The position numbers were made by a program, and so were the translations under genes. Shown here piece by piece: positions 42,159 to 53,079 of a stretch of 64,000 nt of DNA. The first letter of the stretch is position 1. The number at the start of each line of letters is the position of its first letter. The notes under the pieces are model-generated. The model was not told the origin of the DNA. It saw only the letters and a program-made list of their open reading frames with translations, and did not search any database. The stretch comes from Pandoraea aquatica (lineage in GTDB: Bacteria > Pseudomonadota > Gammaproteobacteria > Burkholderiales > Burkholderiaceae): assembly GCF_902459565.1 (NCBI RefSeq), contig NZ_CABPSN010000003.1, positions 1 to 64,000 on the forward strand. The letters run 5' to 3'.

Positions 42159-43139
42159 CTAAGTGCGTCGCGCTATCGAGTAAGAACATAATTCTAGCAG
42201 GCTATTTTTATAATGGGAAGAGGGAAGTGTAGAAATAATTCGTGCGGCAGCATCTGCCTCTTCCTGAGCGCGTGCGAGCGTGTAGTCGAGCGCGCCCGTG
42301 CGCTTGATCGCGGCGAGGATCGGTTCGAACTTGTCCGTGCCGCCATTCTCGATGGCTTCACGTACGAGCGCGCGCTCTTCTTCCGTGCCGTGTTGCAGAA
42401 CGTGAATCAGCGGCAGTGTCGGTTTGCCTTCGCGCAGATCGTCGCCGGCATTCTTGCCCATCGCATCGGTGTCGCCGGCGTAGTCGAGCCAGTCGTCCAT
42501 CAATTGGAAGGCAGTGCCCAGACGGCCGCCGTATTCGCACACGGCCGCTTCGGTCTGCGCATCGGCGTTGGCGAGCACGGCCGCCAATTGCGTCGCCGCT
42601 TCGAACAGCGTCGCAGTCTTGTACTTGATGACCTGAAGGTAGCGCGCCTCGTCCACATCGGGGTCGTGCATGTTCAGCAACTGAAGCACTTCCCCTTCGG
42701 CGATGACGTTGGTCGCACGCGCGAGGATCTGCATCACGCGCATGTTGTCCACGCTCACCATCATCTCGAACGAGCGCGAATACAGGAAGTCGCCGACCAG
42801 CACCGACGCCGCGTTGCCGAACAGCGCGTTGGCTGTCTGCTTGCCACGGCGCAGGTCGGATTCGTCGACGACGTCGTCGTGCAGCAGCGTCGAGGTGTGG
42901 ATGAATTCGATGACGGCCGCCAGCTCGTAGCGGGCGGGCGATGTCACGCCCAGCGCGCCGGAGACCAGCAGCAGCAATGCCGGGCGTAGCCGCTTGCCAC
43001 CCGAATTGATGATGTATTCCGAGATCTGATTGATCAGGACCACCTCGGAGGCCAGCCGATGGCGGATAAGCGTATCGACGGCTTTCATGTCGTCGGTGAT
43101 GGCGGCCAGTACGTTCTGGGCAGAAGTCGAAGCAGTCAA
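42159..43139 (-). CDS. ispB: polyprenyl (octaprenyl) diphosphate synthase
   Basis: A 326-residue trans-prenyltransferase making the ubiquinone side chain. First Asp-rich motif HDDVVDESD at about 87-95, second LMDDWLDYAGD, with the chain-length region between. I take the TTG at 43139: the longer frame starting at 43193 would contain the -10 box TATAAT (complement of 43173-43178) that should drive the gene, so it cannot be translated from there. Diverges from the rplU operon, the usual arrangement in Burkholderiales. Confidence 0.9.
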   Translation of the reverse strand: MTASTSAQNVLAAITDDMKAVDTLIRHRLASEVVLINQISEYIINSGGKRLRPALLLLVSGALGVTSPARYELAAVIEFIHTSTLLHDDVVDESDLRRGKQTANALFGNAASVLVGDFLYSRSFEMMVSVDNMRVMQILARATNVIAEGEVLQLLNMHDPDVDEARYLQVIKYKTATLFEAATQLAAVLANADAQTEAAVCEYGGRLGTAFQLMDDWLDYAGDTDAMGKNAGDDLREGKPTLPLIHVLQHGTEEERALVREAIENGGTDKFEPILAAIKRTGALDYTLARAQEEADAAARIISTLPSSHYKNSLLELCSYSIARRT

Positions 43140-43172
43140 GACAAGGCTCGGGTGAGGAAAAATTCGCCCCAA

Positions 43173-43178
43173 ATTATA
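43173..43178 (-). promoter_or_regulatory. ispB -10 element
   Basis: A perfect TATAAT on the minus strand, 34 bases before the proposed ispB start; the -35 region is poor. Confidence 0.4.
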
Positions 43179-43238
43179 TAGTGGGCGCGGCAACTTTCGG
43201 GCACCAGGGCCGCGGAATGACTGGTGTTACGGAAGTCT

Positions 43239-43267
43239 TTGACGCAAAAGGAGAAAGTCTGTATAAT
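43239..43267 (+). promoter_or_regulatory. rplU-rpmA promoter
   Basis: TTGACG (43239-43244), exactly 17 bases, TATAAT (43262-43267): a near-consensus sigma-70 promoter. It predicts a leader of about 140 nt before rplU. Confidence 0.85.
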
Positions 43268-43415
43268 TCCCCGTTTTCGTGCGCGCATTCGTTGCGCCGC
43301 GTCCGAAAATACTTCGGGAAGCGGGCTGCGGCGGAGGTGTTCGACCGGTAGCTGGTGTCCTTTCGGGACCCTCGGTCTGCACGGAAATTCTCTTGTTTAT
43401 GAGTGAGGTTCAACA

Positions 43416-43727
43416 ATGTACGCGGTCATAAAAACCGGCGGTAAGCAATATAAGGTTGCTGCTGGCGAAAAGCTCAAAGTAGAACAGATACCGGCTGACA
43501 TTGGCGCTGAAATCACCATTGACCAGGTTCTCGCCGTTGGCGAGGGCGAATCGATTAAGTTCGGTGCGCCGTTGGTCACTGGGGCTTCCGTCAAGGCTAC
43601 CGTTGTCGCCCAGGGTCGTCACCCCAAGGTGAAGATTTTCAAGATGCGCCGTCGCAAGCACTACCAAAAGCGTCAAGGCCATCGCCAAAACTACACCGAG
43701 CTGCGCATCGACAGCATCAACGGCTAA
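43416..43727 (+). CDS. rplU: 50S ribosomal protein L21
   Basis: A 103-residue large-subunit protein with the L21 start [20 protein letters not shown] and the RNA-binding end [20 protein letters not shown]. First gene of rplU-rpmA-obg, preceded by a strong promoter and a long leader, and by gaggttcaac before the ATG. rpmA begins 28 bases later. Confidence 0.98.
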   Translation: MYAVIKTGGKQYKVAAGEKLKVEQIPADIGAEITIDQVLAVGEGESIKFGAPLVTGASVKATVVAQGRHPKVKIFKMRRRKHYQKRQGHRQNYTELRIDSING

Positions 43728-43755
43728 TCGATCGAGCTAGGTAAGGAGTTAAGTC

Positions 43756-44016
43756 ATGGCACACAAAAAAGCAGGCGGATCGTCCCGTAACGGCCGCGAT
43801 TCCGAGTCGAAGCGCCTCGGCGTGAAGGTGTACGGCGGTCAGGCAATCCTGGCTGGCGGCATCATCGTTCGCCAACGCGGTACGCGTATGCATGCCGGCG
43901 AAAACGTCGGTATCGGTAAGGACCACACGCTGTTTGCACTGGCCGACGGCCACGTGCAATTCGCCGTCAAGGGCGCAGCGAAGAAGCAAGTGGTTAGCGT
44001 GGTAGCGGCAGCGTAA
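43756..44016 (+). CDS. rpmA: 50S ribosomal protein L27
   Basis: An 86-residue protein of the peptidyl-transferase region: [20 protein letters not shown] at the N-terminus (no cleavable leader of the Firmicutes type) and [20 protein letters not shown]. Ribosome-binding site taaggag. Followed by an intrinsic terminator, so obg, which follows, is probably expressed partly by read-through or from its own promoter. Confidence 0.98.
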   Translation: MAHKKAGGSSRNGRDSESKRLGVKVYGGQAILAGGIIVRQRGTRMHAGENVGIGKDHTLFALADGHVQFAVKGAAKKQVVSVVAAA

Positions 44017-44034
44017 GCTAAGCCTTTTGCCACC

Positions 44035-44067
44035 AAAAGGCTCCGCTTCCATGCGGAGCCTTTTTTG
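44035..44067 (+). terminator. rpmA terminator
   Basis: aaaaggctccgc (44035-44046) pairs with gcggagcctttt (44053-44064), followed by further T residues. Confidence 0.9.
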
Positions 44068-44151
44068 TTTCTCCCGCCGGCGCGCACTGTGATGCAGCGT
44101 TCGGCGTGGATCATCGAACAGTATTCTGGATCGTCTGCGGACGGTCGTTAA

Positions 44152-45297
<1,146 letters not shown>

Positions 45298-45314
45298 ACT
45301 CCACATCACTCATA

Positions 45315-45379
45315 CGCTGGCGCTGACGCTGTAAGGTCCCGAACGTCATCAGGTCCCGGACCTTGCGCCAACGCCAGCG
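45315..45379 (+). other. long-range hairpin between obg and proB
   Basis: cgctggcg (45315-45322) pairs with cgccagcg (45372-45379), enclosing aaggtcc (45333-45339) paired with ggacctt (45358-45364). It could be an obg 3' structure or a proB leader. No T-run. Confidence 0.45.
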
Positions 45380-45482
45380 ATCCGGCTGCTGTGGCCCAAT
45401 GAGAGACGATCCGCATGCGCGGCATCGTCCCGGGGTATGGCGGTCTCGTCTTCCCAATACATCCGCAGGAGAATCCAGGTCC

Positions 45483-46616
45483 ATGCGTTCGGTCATCGCC
45501 GATGCCAAGCGGCTCGTGGTGAAAGTGGGCTCCAGTCTCGTGACCAACGACGGTCGCGGGCTGGATGATGTCGCCATTGCGCGTTGGGCGCAGCAGATCG
45601 CCGCATTGCGGCATGGGGGTGACGGACGTCCGCCAAAGCAGGTCGTGCTCGTGAGTTCGGGCGCGATTGCGGAGGGGATGCAGCGTCTGGGCTGGGCCAA
45701 GCGCCCGAAGGCCATCGACGAATTGCAGGCGGCTGCCGCCGTCGGTCAGATGGGACTCGCGCAAGTCTACGAGACGCGTTTCGCCGAGCATGGTGTGCGT
45801 ACGGCGCAGATTCTTCTCACCCACGCCGATCTGGCCGACCGCGAACGCTATCTGAACGCGCGTACGACGCTGCTCACGCTGCTGCGTCTGGGTGTGGTGC
45901 CGATCATCAACGAAAACGACACGGTCGTGACCGACGAAATCAAGTTCGGCGACAACGACACGCTCGGCGCGCTGGTCACGAACCTGATCGACGGCGATGC
46001 GCTCGTCATCCTGACCGACCAGTCGGGCCTCTACACGGCCGATCCTCGCAAAAATCCGGATGCCGAGTTTGTGCACGAAGCCGAAGCGGGGGACGAACGC
46101 CTCGAAGCGATGGCGGGTGGTGCAGGCACGAACATCGGTCGCGGCGGCATGCTGACGAAGATTCTGGCGGCCAAGCGCGCAGCGACGAGCGGGGCGCACA
46201 CGGTGATCGCATCGGGCCGCGAAGCGGACGTACTGGTGCGTCTGGCCGGCGGTGAAGCCATCGGCACGCAACTGGTAGCGCGCACGGCGGTGCTGACGGC
46301 CCGCAAGCAATGGATGGCCGATCACCTTCAGGTGCGCGGTCGCGTGGTGATCGACGCAGGCGCGTGCAAGAAGCTGATGGAAGAGGGCAAGAGCCTGCTG
46401 CCGATCGGCGTGATCGACGTCGAAGGGACGTTTGCTCGTGGCGAAGTCATCTCGTGCATCGACGAGGCGGGCCATGAGGTCGCGCGCGGCCTGTCCAACT
46501 ACAGTGCCTCGGAGACGCGCCTCATTCGTCGTCACCCGAGCAGCGACATCGAACAGGTGCTCGGCTTTGCGAACGAGCCCGAACTGATTCATCGCGACAA
46601 CCTGATCCTGCGCTGA
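45483..46616 (+). CDS. proB: glutamate 5-kinase ProB
   Basis: A 377-residue first enzyme of proline synthesis, phosphorylating glutamate. Amino-acid-kinase domain with [49 protein letters not shown] and [11 protein letters not shown]; a C-terminal PUA domain (about 285-360) is present, as in most proteobacterial ProB. The ATG at 45483 follows aggagaatccagg; an earlier in-frame ATG adds an Arg-rich unconserved stretch. No proA is adjacent. Confidence 0.96.
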   Translation: MRSVIADAKRLVVKVGSSLVTNDGRGLDDVAIARWAQQIAALRHGGDGRPPKQVVLVSSGAIAEGMQRLGWAKRPKAIDELQAAAAVGQMGLAQVYETRFAEHGVRTAQILLTHADLADRERYLNARTTLLTLLRLGVVPIINENDTVVTDEIKFGDNDTLGALVTNLIDGDALVILTDQSGLYTADPRKNPDAEFVHEAEAGDERLEAMAGGAGTNIGRGGMLTKILAAKRAATSGAHTVIASGREADVLVRLAGGEAIGTQLVARTAVLTARKQWMADHLQVRGRVVIDAGACKKLMEEGKSLLPIGVIDVEGTFARGEVISCIDEAGHEVARGLSNYSASETRLIRRHPSSDIEQVLGFANEPELIHRDNLILR

Positions 46617-46640
46617 TCCGCATCCACGCAGACCGTCAGG

Positions 46641-46684
46641 GACAAAAAACGCCGGCACGTGATACGTGACCGGCGTTTTTTGTC
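46641..46684. terminator. bidirectional terminator between proB and CNP1 gene
   Basis: gacaaaaaacgccgg (46641-46655) pairs perfectly with ccggcgttttttgtc (46670-46684), with an inner cacgt/acgtg extension. Confidence 0.92.
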
Positions 46685-46723
46685 TCGGACGCCGTCGATG
46701 TGGCGGCGTCGTACGGCACAGAC

Positions 46724-47299
46724 TTAGCGATAGGCGGCGGGCGTCGTCGGATAGCGCAGGTTCTGGACGATGTCCTTGGCGGAGCCGTACGGCGTCTTGT
46801 CCTGACAGAGGAAGTCGCGGTACAGAATGCCCTGATACGCGGTCGAGCCGTACGGCTTGATCGGACGCCATTCGCTGTTGCGCGCAGGTGCCCACGTGCC
46901 GTCCGGACGGCCGGTCGCGTACAGCCGCGATTCGAACGACGAGCAGTGGATGCCTTCGTACGACACGTTGCGGGCACCGCTCTTGCTGCGGATCACGGCG
47001 ATGTAGCGCACCACACCGTCTTCCCGGGTGACTTCGACGGACTTCGCGTCGATGGCGTAGTCGAGCGTGGCGTTCGGAAGTGTGGAGAAGCTGATCAGAT
47101 CGGCGTCCTGCGGCGCGGTGGTCGGCATCTTGAAGTCCGACTCCTTCCACTTGCCCTTGGCGGCTTCCTGCTGCGCCATGTATTCGTCAAAGTCCTGAAC
47201 GGGCTGGGACACGCTGCTGCAGGCGGCGATCAGCGCCAGCGCGGCCAGAGAGACAAACGTGGCCAGGCGCGGGGCGCGGCGGGCAATCGAAGGACGCAT
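46724..47299 (-). CDS. CNP1-like family lipoprotein
   Basis: A 191-residue protein with a signal peptide and lipobox Ile-Ala-Ala-Cys, lipidated Cys at about residue 27. The mature part fits the CNP1-like family (PF08750), first noted in Neisseria and Burkholderiales, with two conserved cysteines (HCSSFESR and FLCQDKTPYG) that may form a disulfide. Function unknown; the cell-envelope location is inferred from the lipobox. Downstream of rppH on the same strand, 86 bases apart. Confidence 0.85.
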   Translation of the reverse strand: MRPSIARRAPRLATFVSLAALALIAACSSVSQPVQDFDEYMAQQEAAKGKWKESDFKMPTTAPQDADLISFSTLPNATLDYAIDAKSVEVTREDGVVRYIAVIRSKSGARNVSYEGIHCSSFESRLYATGRPDGTWAPARNSEWRPIKPYGSTAYQGILYRDFLCQDKTPYGSAKDIVQNLRYPTTPAAYR

Positions 47300-47385
47300 G
47301 GGAATGTGGTCGAGAGATCAAAAAAAAGCCGGCGCGGGCAACGGTGCCCGCGTCCGGTGTTGAGACAGGCCGTCAGCCGTCCGGT

Positions 47386-48090
47386 TCAGTGCCCCCGGCG
47401 GTGCTGAAGGTCGGCACTGTCGGCGCTGTCGGCATTGCCAGCGTTGGCGGCCGGATCGGCGGTGTTGCTGCCGTCACAGTCGCCGCAATCGCCGAAATTG
47501 CCGCCGCCGTAGCTGTCTTCCTGCTCGTGCGACGCATCCGTAGCCCCCGGCGGCATCTCGCCGACCCGGGCACCGGCGCGCGGAAACCGTCGCCGGTCCT
47601 GCTGGGCGCGTGCGGCCGTGCGTCGCAGATAGCGCGAGAGTTCGTTCAGGGCGAGCTGATACACCTCGCGCTTGAATTCGATCACGGCGTCGAGCGGCAC
47701 CCAGTATTCGTTCCAACGCCAGGCGTCGAACTCGGGATGATCGGTTGCGCGCAAGCAGATATCGCAGTCGCGTCCGACCATGCGCAGCAGGAACCAGATC
47801 TGCTTCTGGCCCCGGTAATGTCCGCGCACTTCGCGTTTGATGAACTTGTCCGGCACCTCGTAACGCAGCCAGTCGCGCGTGCGACCGATGATTTTGACGT
47901 GTTCTGGCTTTAGCCCGGTTTCCTCGTGCAATTCTCGGAACATGGCCTGTTCTGGCGTTTCGCCGTACTTGATGCCGCCTTGCGGGAACTGCCAGGAGTG
48001 CTCGCCCAGCCGCTTGCCCCAGAACACTTCATTGCGTGCGTTTAAGAGGATGATGCCGACGTTCGGGCGAAAGCCTTCACGGTCCAGCAT
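47386..48090 (-). CDS. rppH: RNA pyrophosphohydrolase RppH
   Basis: A 234-residue Nudix enzyme that removes pyrophosphate from mRNA 5' ends and so starts decay. The catalytic part is complete in the first 165 residues: [17 protein letters not shown], Nudix box at about 38-60 ([11 protein letters not shown] through RELHEETGL). The last 65 residues are a low-complexity tail rich in Gly, Asn, Asp, Ala and Ser with three cysteines, absent from E. coli RppH (about 176 residues). It diverges from proS, a conserved pairing. Confidence 0.93.
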   Translation of the reverse strand: MLDREGFRPNVGIILLNARNEVFWGKRLGEHSWQFPQGGIKYGETPEQAMFRELHEETGLKPEHVKIIGRTRDWLRYEVPDKFIKREVRGHYRGQKQIWFLLRMVGRDCDICLRATDHPEFDAWRWNEYWVPLDAVIEFKREVYQLALNELSRYLRRTAARAQQDRRRFPRAGARVGEMPPGATDASHEQEDSYGGGNFGDCGDCDGSNTADPAANAGNADSADSADLQHRRGH

Positions 48091-48123
48091 ACAACCACCC
48101 TTGAATCCTTTAAAATTGCTTCG

Positions 48124-48129
48124 ATTATA
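48124..48129 (-). promoter_or_regulatory. rppH -10 element
   Basis: A perfect TATAAT on the minus strand 34 bases before the rppH ATG. No matching -35 is evident. Confidence 0.4.
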
Positions 48130-48328
48130 AACAGATAATCACCGGCGCGGCGGCCGGCGGCGGCTCGGGTAACCGGGGCGGCGCGTACGGCCGGCGGGTG
48201 TCTCAAGGGATGCGAAGATGGCGCATGACGTCAATCCGCAGTCAATCCGTATCCCCCCGGCCCCGCTTCCCTGCATCAGACCGAACCGTCGCGTGCGCCG
48301 TTGACCCTATTTTTTCCCGGAAATCTGC

Positions 48329-50068
48329 ATGAAAGCCTCTCGTTTCTTCATCGGCACCCTCAAGGAAGCTCCCGCCGACGCCGAAATCGTCAGCCACAAG
48401 CTGATGATGCGTGCCGGCATGATTCGCCGCGTTGCCGGCGGCATCTACGATTACCTGCCGATCGGCCTGCGCTCGATCCGCAAGGTCGAAGCCATCGTCC
48501 GTGAAGAAATGAACCGCGCCGGCGCGCTGGAACTGCTCATGCCAGCCGTGCAACCGGCCGAACTCTGGCAGGAGTCGGGCCGCTGGGTGAAGTACGGCCC
48601 GGAACTGCTTCGTTTGAAAGATCGTCACGACCGCGACTTCGTCGTTGGCCCGACCCACGAGGAAGTGGTGACGGACATCGCTCGCCGCGAGATCAAGAGC
48701 TATCGTCAACTGCCGGTGAACTTCTATCAGGTGCAGACGAAGTTCCGCGACGAAATTCGTCCGCGTTTCGGCGTGATGCGTGGTCGCGAGTTCATCATGA
48801 AGGACGCCTACTCCTTCGATAAGGACCGCGCCGGCCTGCAAGTGTCGTATCAGAAGATGTTCGACGCTTACGTGCGCATCTTCACGCGCCTGGGTCTGGA
48901 GTTCCGCGCTGTGGTGGCCGACAACGGCTCCATCGGCGGCTCCGGCTCGCACGAATTTCACGTGATCGCCGAGACCGGTGAAGACGCCATCGCCTACTGC
49001 CCGACGTCGGACTACGCGGCCAACGTCGAGATGGCCGAAGCGCTGCCGCCGCAAGGTGAGCGTCCGGCTGCCGCTGAGGCCATGACCAAGACCGCAACGC
49101 CGGGCAAGGCCAAGTGCGAAGCCGTCGCTGAGTTGCTCTCGATCCCGCTGGCGCGCACCGTCAAGTCGATCGTGCTGGCCACCGACAGCGAAGACACTGG
49201 CACGCAGGTCTGGCTGCTGTTGCTGCGTGGCGACCATGAGCTCAACGAGATCAAGGCGAGCAAGGTGCCGGGGCTGGGCGAACTGCGCTTCGCAAGCGAA
49301 GCCGAGATCGTTGAATGGTTCGGTACGCCGCCGGGCTACTTGGGCCCGATCGGCACGAAGAAGCCCGTCAAGCTCGTGGTGGATCGCAGCGTCGCGCACA
49401 TGAGCGACTTCGTGGTCGGTGCGAACGAGAAGGACTTCCACATCACCGGCGTGAACTGGGGCCGTGATCTGCCGGAACCGGAAATCGTCGCCGATCTGCG
49501 CAACATCGTGCCGGGCGACGCCTCGCCGGACGGCAAGGGCGAAATCGCGCTGTGCCGTGGCATCGAAGTCGGTCACGTGTTCCAGTTGGGGACGAAGTAC
49601 TCGGAGGCGATGAACGCCACGTTCCTTGACGAGAACGGCAAGCCCGCACCGATGGAGATGGGCTGCTACGGCATTGGCGTCACGCGTATTCTCGGTGCGG
49701 CCATCGAGCAGAACTTCGACGACCGCGGCATCATCTGGCCGGAATCGATTGCGCCGTTCGAAGTGGTGCTGTGCCCGATGGGTTACGACCGCAGCGACGC
49801 CGTGCGCGCGGCCGCCGACAAGCTGTATGAAGATCTGGTGGCCGCTGGCGTCGACGTGATTCTCGACGACCGTGGCGAGCGTCCGGGTGTGATGTTCGCG
49901 GACTGGGAACTGATCGGCGTGCCGCATCGCGTGGTGATCGGCGACCGTGGTCTGAAGGAAGGCAAGATCGAGTATCAGGGCCGTCGCGACACGGAAGCCC
50001 AGTTGCTCGACGCCGCCTCGGTGGCGGAAGTCGTCACCGGCCGCGTGCGCGCCGCCAAGGCGGTCTGA
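48329..50068 (+). CDS. proS: prolyl-tRNA synthetase
   Basis: A 579-residue bacterial-type class II synthetase with the editing (INS) domain inserted. Motif 1 lies within [20 protein letters not shown], motif 2 is around [27 protein letters not shown], and motif 3 includes [14 protein letters not shown]. The INS editing domain, which clears Ala-tRNA-Pro, spans about 230-390. The C-terminal anticodon-binding domain ends at [11 protein letters not shown]. Cytoplasmic. Confidence 0.97.
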   Translation: MKASRFFIGTLKEAPADAEIVSHKLMMRAGMIRRVAGGIYDYLPIGLRSIRKVEAIVREEMNRAGALELLMPAVQPAELWQESGRWVKYGPELLRLKDRHDRDFVVGPTHEEVVTDIARREIKSYRQLPVNFYQVQTKFRDEIRPRFGVMRGREFIMKDAYSFDKDRAGLQVSYQKMFDAYVRIFTRLGLEFRAVVADNGSIGGSGSHEFHVIAETGEDAIAYCPTSDYAANVEMAEALPPQGERPAAAEAMTKTATPGKAKCEAVAELLSIPLARTVKSIVLATDSEDTGTQVWLLLLRGDHELNEIKASKVPGLGELRFASEAEIVEWFGTPPGYLGPIGTKKPVKLVVDRSVAHMSDFVVGANEKDFHITGVNWGRDLPEPEIVADLRNIVPGDASPDGKGEIALCRGIEVGHVFQLGTKYSEAMNATFLDENGKPAPMEMGCYGIGVTRILGAAIEQNFDDRGIIWPESIAPFEVVLCPMGYDRSDAVRAAADKLYEDLVAAGVDVILDDRGERPGVMFADWELIGVPHRVVIGDRGLKEGKIEYQGRRDTEAQLLDAASVAEVVTGRVRAAKAV

Positions 50069-50239
50069 TCGCGTGAGGTGTGACGCGTTGCCGGTGATGA
50101 CCGGTGGCGCGCCACACTGCGCTCAGCGCTCTCGCGCCGCGCGTCGGCGTATCTGCGTATCGGCGTATCGGCACAAGCGCATTACCTGACGGCAGTCGCC
50201 CCGGCGGCTGCCGTTGTCATATCTGAAAGCGTCGTCTGT

Positions 50240-50833
50240 ATGGAATACACGTTCGCGTCGGCCACCGTGCTGTTGCTGTTGATTACCGATCCGTTCGGCA
50301 ACATCCCCATTTTCGTGAATGCACTGAAGAACGTGCCAGCGAGCCGACGGCCGCGCGTGATCGTGCGTGAGGTGCTGATCGCCTTTGCGATCCTGCTGCT
50401 GTTCATGCTGGTGGGGGAGCGGTTCCTGCGCATGATGAGCCTCACCGACCTGTCGTTGCAGCTCGCCGGTGGCATCGTGCTGTTCCTCATCGCGCTGCGG
50501 ATGATCTTTCCGCGTCCCGACCACGGATCGCTGCCGGATGCCGGTGAGCCACTGATCGTCCCGCTGGCGATTCCGGCGCTGGCCGGGCCGTCGGCGCTCG
50601 CGACCGTCATGCTGCTGGTCTCGCAGCAACCGGGGCGCATGCTCGAATGGATTACCGCGCTCAGCGTGACGATGGCCGTGTGCGCCGTGGTGCTGTTGCT
50701 TGCCGATCGTATCGAGCGATGGCTGGGCTCGCGGGTCGTGGCGGCGTTCGAACGGTTGATGGGGCTGATTCTGGTGGCGATCTCGGTCGAGATGATCCTC
50801 AAGGGCGTGAAGGTCTTCGTCCACCAGTTTTGA
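50240..50833 (+). CDS. MarC family integral membrane protein
   Basis: A 197-residue protein with about six membrane helices, matching MarC/UPF0056: the N-terminal LLLITDPFGNIPIFV signature, the PLAIPALAGPSALATVMLL repeat of that signature, and the C-terminal ISVEMILKGVKVF. Role uncertain; despite its name MarC is not required for multiple antibiotic resistance. It lies 171 bases after proS; that spacer contains three 8-base copies of cgtatcgg/cgtatctg (50148-50171). Confidence 0.88.
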   Translation: MEYTFASATVLLLLITDPFGNIPIFVNALKNVPASRRPRVIVREVLIAFAILLLFMLVGERFLRMMSLTDLSLQLAGGIVLFLIALRMIFPRPDHGSLPDAGEPLIVPLAIPALAGPSALATVMLLVSQQPGRMLEWITALSVTMAVCAVVLLLADRIERWLGSRVVAAFERLMGLILVAISVEMILKGVKVFVHQF

Positions 50834-50870
50834 CACCGATCCAAGCAACGAACGTAGCCGGACGAAGCAA

Positions 50871-50910
50871 AAGAAAAGGGGCCTTGTGTGAACAGGCCCC
50901 TTTCTTATTT
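50871..50910. terminator. terminator between marC-like and hpt genes
   Basis: aaaggggcct (50875-50884) pairs with aggccccttt (50894-50903), flanked by A-rich and T-rich runs; it can serve both convergent genes. Confidence 0.85.
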
Positions 50911-50947
50911 GTCGCGGGACGAACCCGGCGACGGCGTTGCATGCTTA

Positions 50948-51496
50948 TCAGCGCGGCGTCGTCAGCGCGCGAATCGCGGGCAGGTTGCGCCAGTATCCCT
51001 TGGCGTCCATGCCGCAGCCGAAGACGTAGCGATCCGGCACGGTGAAGCCGCAGAAATCCGGATGCGACGGCTTATCCTTCGTCAGGATCTTCTCGCACAG
51101 CACGGCGCTGTAGAACTTCGAAGCACCCATCTCGAGAATGCGATCGCGAATCGCCGCCATCGTCGCACCTTCGTCGAGAATGTCGTCGAGCACGAGCACC
51201 ACGCGGTCGCGCACCGAGTCGCGCGGCGCGACGCGCCACTGCATCGCACCACCGGTGGTGGTGTTGTTGTAGCGCGAGAGGTGGATGTAGTCGAATTCGA
51301 GCGGGAAGTCGAGACGCGGCAACAGCATGCCGGTGAAGACGGCCGCGCCGCCCATGACCGACAGCACCATCGGGAAGTCGTCGCCGACGGCTGCCTTGAT
51401 GGCTTTGGCCATGGTGTCGACGGACCGGTTGACCTCGTCTGCGGAGACGATTTCTTCGGAATTACGGAATACTTCGAGCGCTTCTTCGCGGTTCAT
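50948..51496 (-). CDS. hypoxanthine(-guanine) phosphoribosyltransferase
   Basis: A 182-residue type I phosphoribosyltransferase salvaging purine bases. The PRPP-binding motif is VVLVLDDILDEGATM at about 99-113, with the PPi-loop region VLSVMGGAAVFTGML and FDYIHLSRYNN upstream. The C-terminal base-binding part contains PDRYVFGCGMDAKGYWRNL. I cannot tell hypoxanthine from guanine preference by sequence. Next on the same strand after ffh, separated by 107 bases. Confidence 0.88.
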   Translation of the reverse strand: MNREEALEVFRNSEEIVSADEVNRSVDTMAKAIKAAVGDDFPMVLSVMGGAAVFTGMLLPRLDFPLEFDYIHLSRYNNTTTGGAMQWRVAPRDSVRDRVVLVLDDILDEGATMAAIRDRILEMGASKFYSAVLCEKILTKDKPSHPDFCGFTVPDRYVFGCGMDAKGYWRNLPAIRALTTPR

Positions 51497-51603
51497 ATGG
51501 GGCGACCCTGTGGAACGGTGTTGCGGGGGTTTCGCTATGTGCGGCCCGGAGTATATACGGAAAGCCCGTAGTTCAGACCGGACCGCGACCGGATGAGTCT
51601 CAA

Positions 51604-52968
51604 TCAGCGCATGCCGGGCATCATGCCCTTCATGCTGCGCATCATCTTCATCATGCCACCGCCTTTGAGTTTCTTCATCATCGTGCGCATCTGATCGTAC
51701 TGATTCAGCATGCGGTTGACTTCCTGCACCTGAACGCCCGCACCGGCGGCGATACGACGCTTGCGGCTCGCCTTGATCAGTTCCGGCTTGGCGCGCTCGG
51801 CGGGCGTCATCGAATTGATGATGCCTTCCATGCGGCGCACCTGCTTCTCCGCCTGATCCATATTGGTCTGGCTGGCCGCCGCCTGGAACTGCGCCGGCAG
51901 CTTGTCCATGAGCGACGACAGGCCGCCCATCTTCTTCATCTGGCCGATCTGCGCCTTGAAGTCGTTCAGATCGAAGTCGCCGCCTTTCTTGACCTTGTCG
52001 GCGAGCTTTTGCGCGGCCTGAACGTCAACGCCGCGCTGCGCCTCCTCGACGAGCGCGAGAATGTCGCCCATGCCGAGAATCCGGTTCGCCATGCGATCCG
52101 GGTAGAAGACTTCGAGGCCGTCGAGCTTTTCGCCGACACCGACGAACTTGATCGGCTTGCCCGTGACATGACGCACCGACAGCGCCGCACCGCCGCGCGA
52201 GTCGCCGTCGAGCTTGGTGAGCACCACGCCGGTGAGCGGCAGCGCCTCGTTGAAGGCGCGGGCGGTGTTCACGGCGTCCTGACCGAGCATGGCGTCGACG
52301 ACGAACAGCGTTTCGATCGGTTTCAGCTCAGCGTGCAGGGCACTAATTTCCTGCATCATCGCTTCGTCAATACCCAGGCGGCCGGCCGTATCGACGAGCA
52401 GCACTTCATGGTGATGGCGACGCGCCCAGTCCACGGCGGCGCGGGCGATATCGACCGGCTTCTGGTCGGGTTGCGACGGGAAGAAGTCGGCGTCGACCTG
52501 CTTCGTGACCGTCTCCAGCTGGGCGATAGCGGCGGGGCGGTAGACGTCGGTGGAAACCGTGAGGACTTTCTTCTTCTGGGCGCGCAGCAGCTTGGCGAGC
52601 TTACCGACGGTCGTTGTCTTACCCGCCCCCTGCAAACCGGCCATCAGGATGATGGCGGGCGGGGTGGTGGCGAGATTGAGTTCGGCGGCGCGGCCTTCGT
52701 AATCGCCGCCCATGAGCGCGGTCAGTTCGCGCTGGACGACACCGACGAGCGCCTGGCCCGGCGACAGGCTGGAAATGACTTCCTCACCGAGGGCCTTTTC
52801 CTTCACCTTGGCGGTGAAATCGCGCACCACCGGCAGGGCGACGTCGGCCTCGAGCAGGGCGAGGCGCACTTCGCGGAGCATTTCCTGCGTGTTGGCCTCG
52901 GTCAGCCGGGCTTCGCCGCGCAGGGTCTTGACGACTTTGGCAAGGCGAGTAGTGAGATTGTCGAGCAT
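51604..52968 (-). CDS. ffh: signal recognition particle protein Ffh
   Basis: A 454-residue SRP54 GTPase that targets membrane proteins with 4.5S RNA. The N domain is residues 1-90, the G domain has P-loop MAGLQGAGKTTTVGKLA, DTAGRLGIDEAMM and TKLDGDSRGGAALS, and the Met-rich M domain ends KGGGMMKMMRSMKGMMPGMR. Normal length. Divergent from the CcsA-like gene. Confidence 0.97.
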   Translation of the reverse strand: MLDNLTTRLAKVVKTLRGEARLTEANTQEMLREVRLALLEADVALPVVRDFTAKVKEKALGEEVISSLSPGQALVGVVQRELTALMGGDYEGRAAELNLATTPPAIILMAGLQGAGKTTTVGKLAKLLRAQKKKVLTVSTDVYRPAAIAQLETVTKQVDADFFPSQPDQKPVDIARAAVDWARRHHHEVLLVDTAGRLGIDEAMMQEISALHAELKPIETLFVVDAMLGQDAVNTARAFNEALPLTGVVLTKLDGDSRGGAALSVRHVTGKPIKFVGVGEKLDGLEVFYPDRMANRILGMGDILALVEEAQRGVDVQAAQKLADKVKKGGDFDLNDFKAQIGQMKKMGGLSSLMDKLPAQFQAAASQTNMDQAEKQVRRMEGIINSMTPAERAKPELIKASRKRRIAAGAGVQVQEVNRMLNQYDQMRTMMKKLKGGGMMKMMRSMKGMMPGMR

Positions 52969-53079
52969 GAAACGTATCCTGTAAGACCTTCAGCGGCCTC
53001 GGTTGCCCGCCCCCCGGGCCGTAGACGGCGGTGGCAAGCACGGCAGCGCGCCCCTCATGGGCTGGTGTAAACTTCAAAC

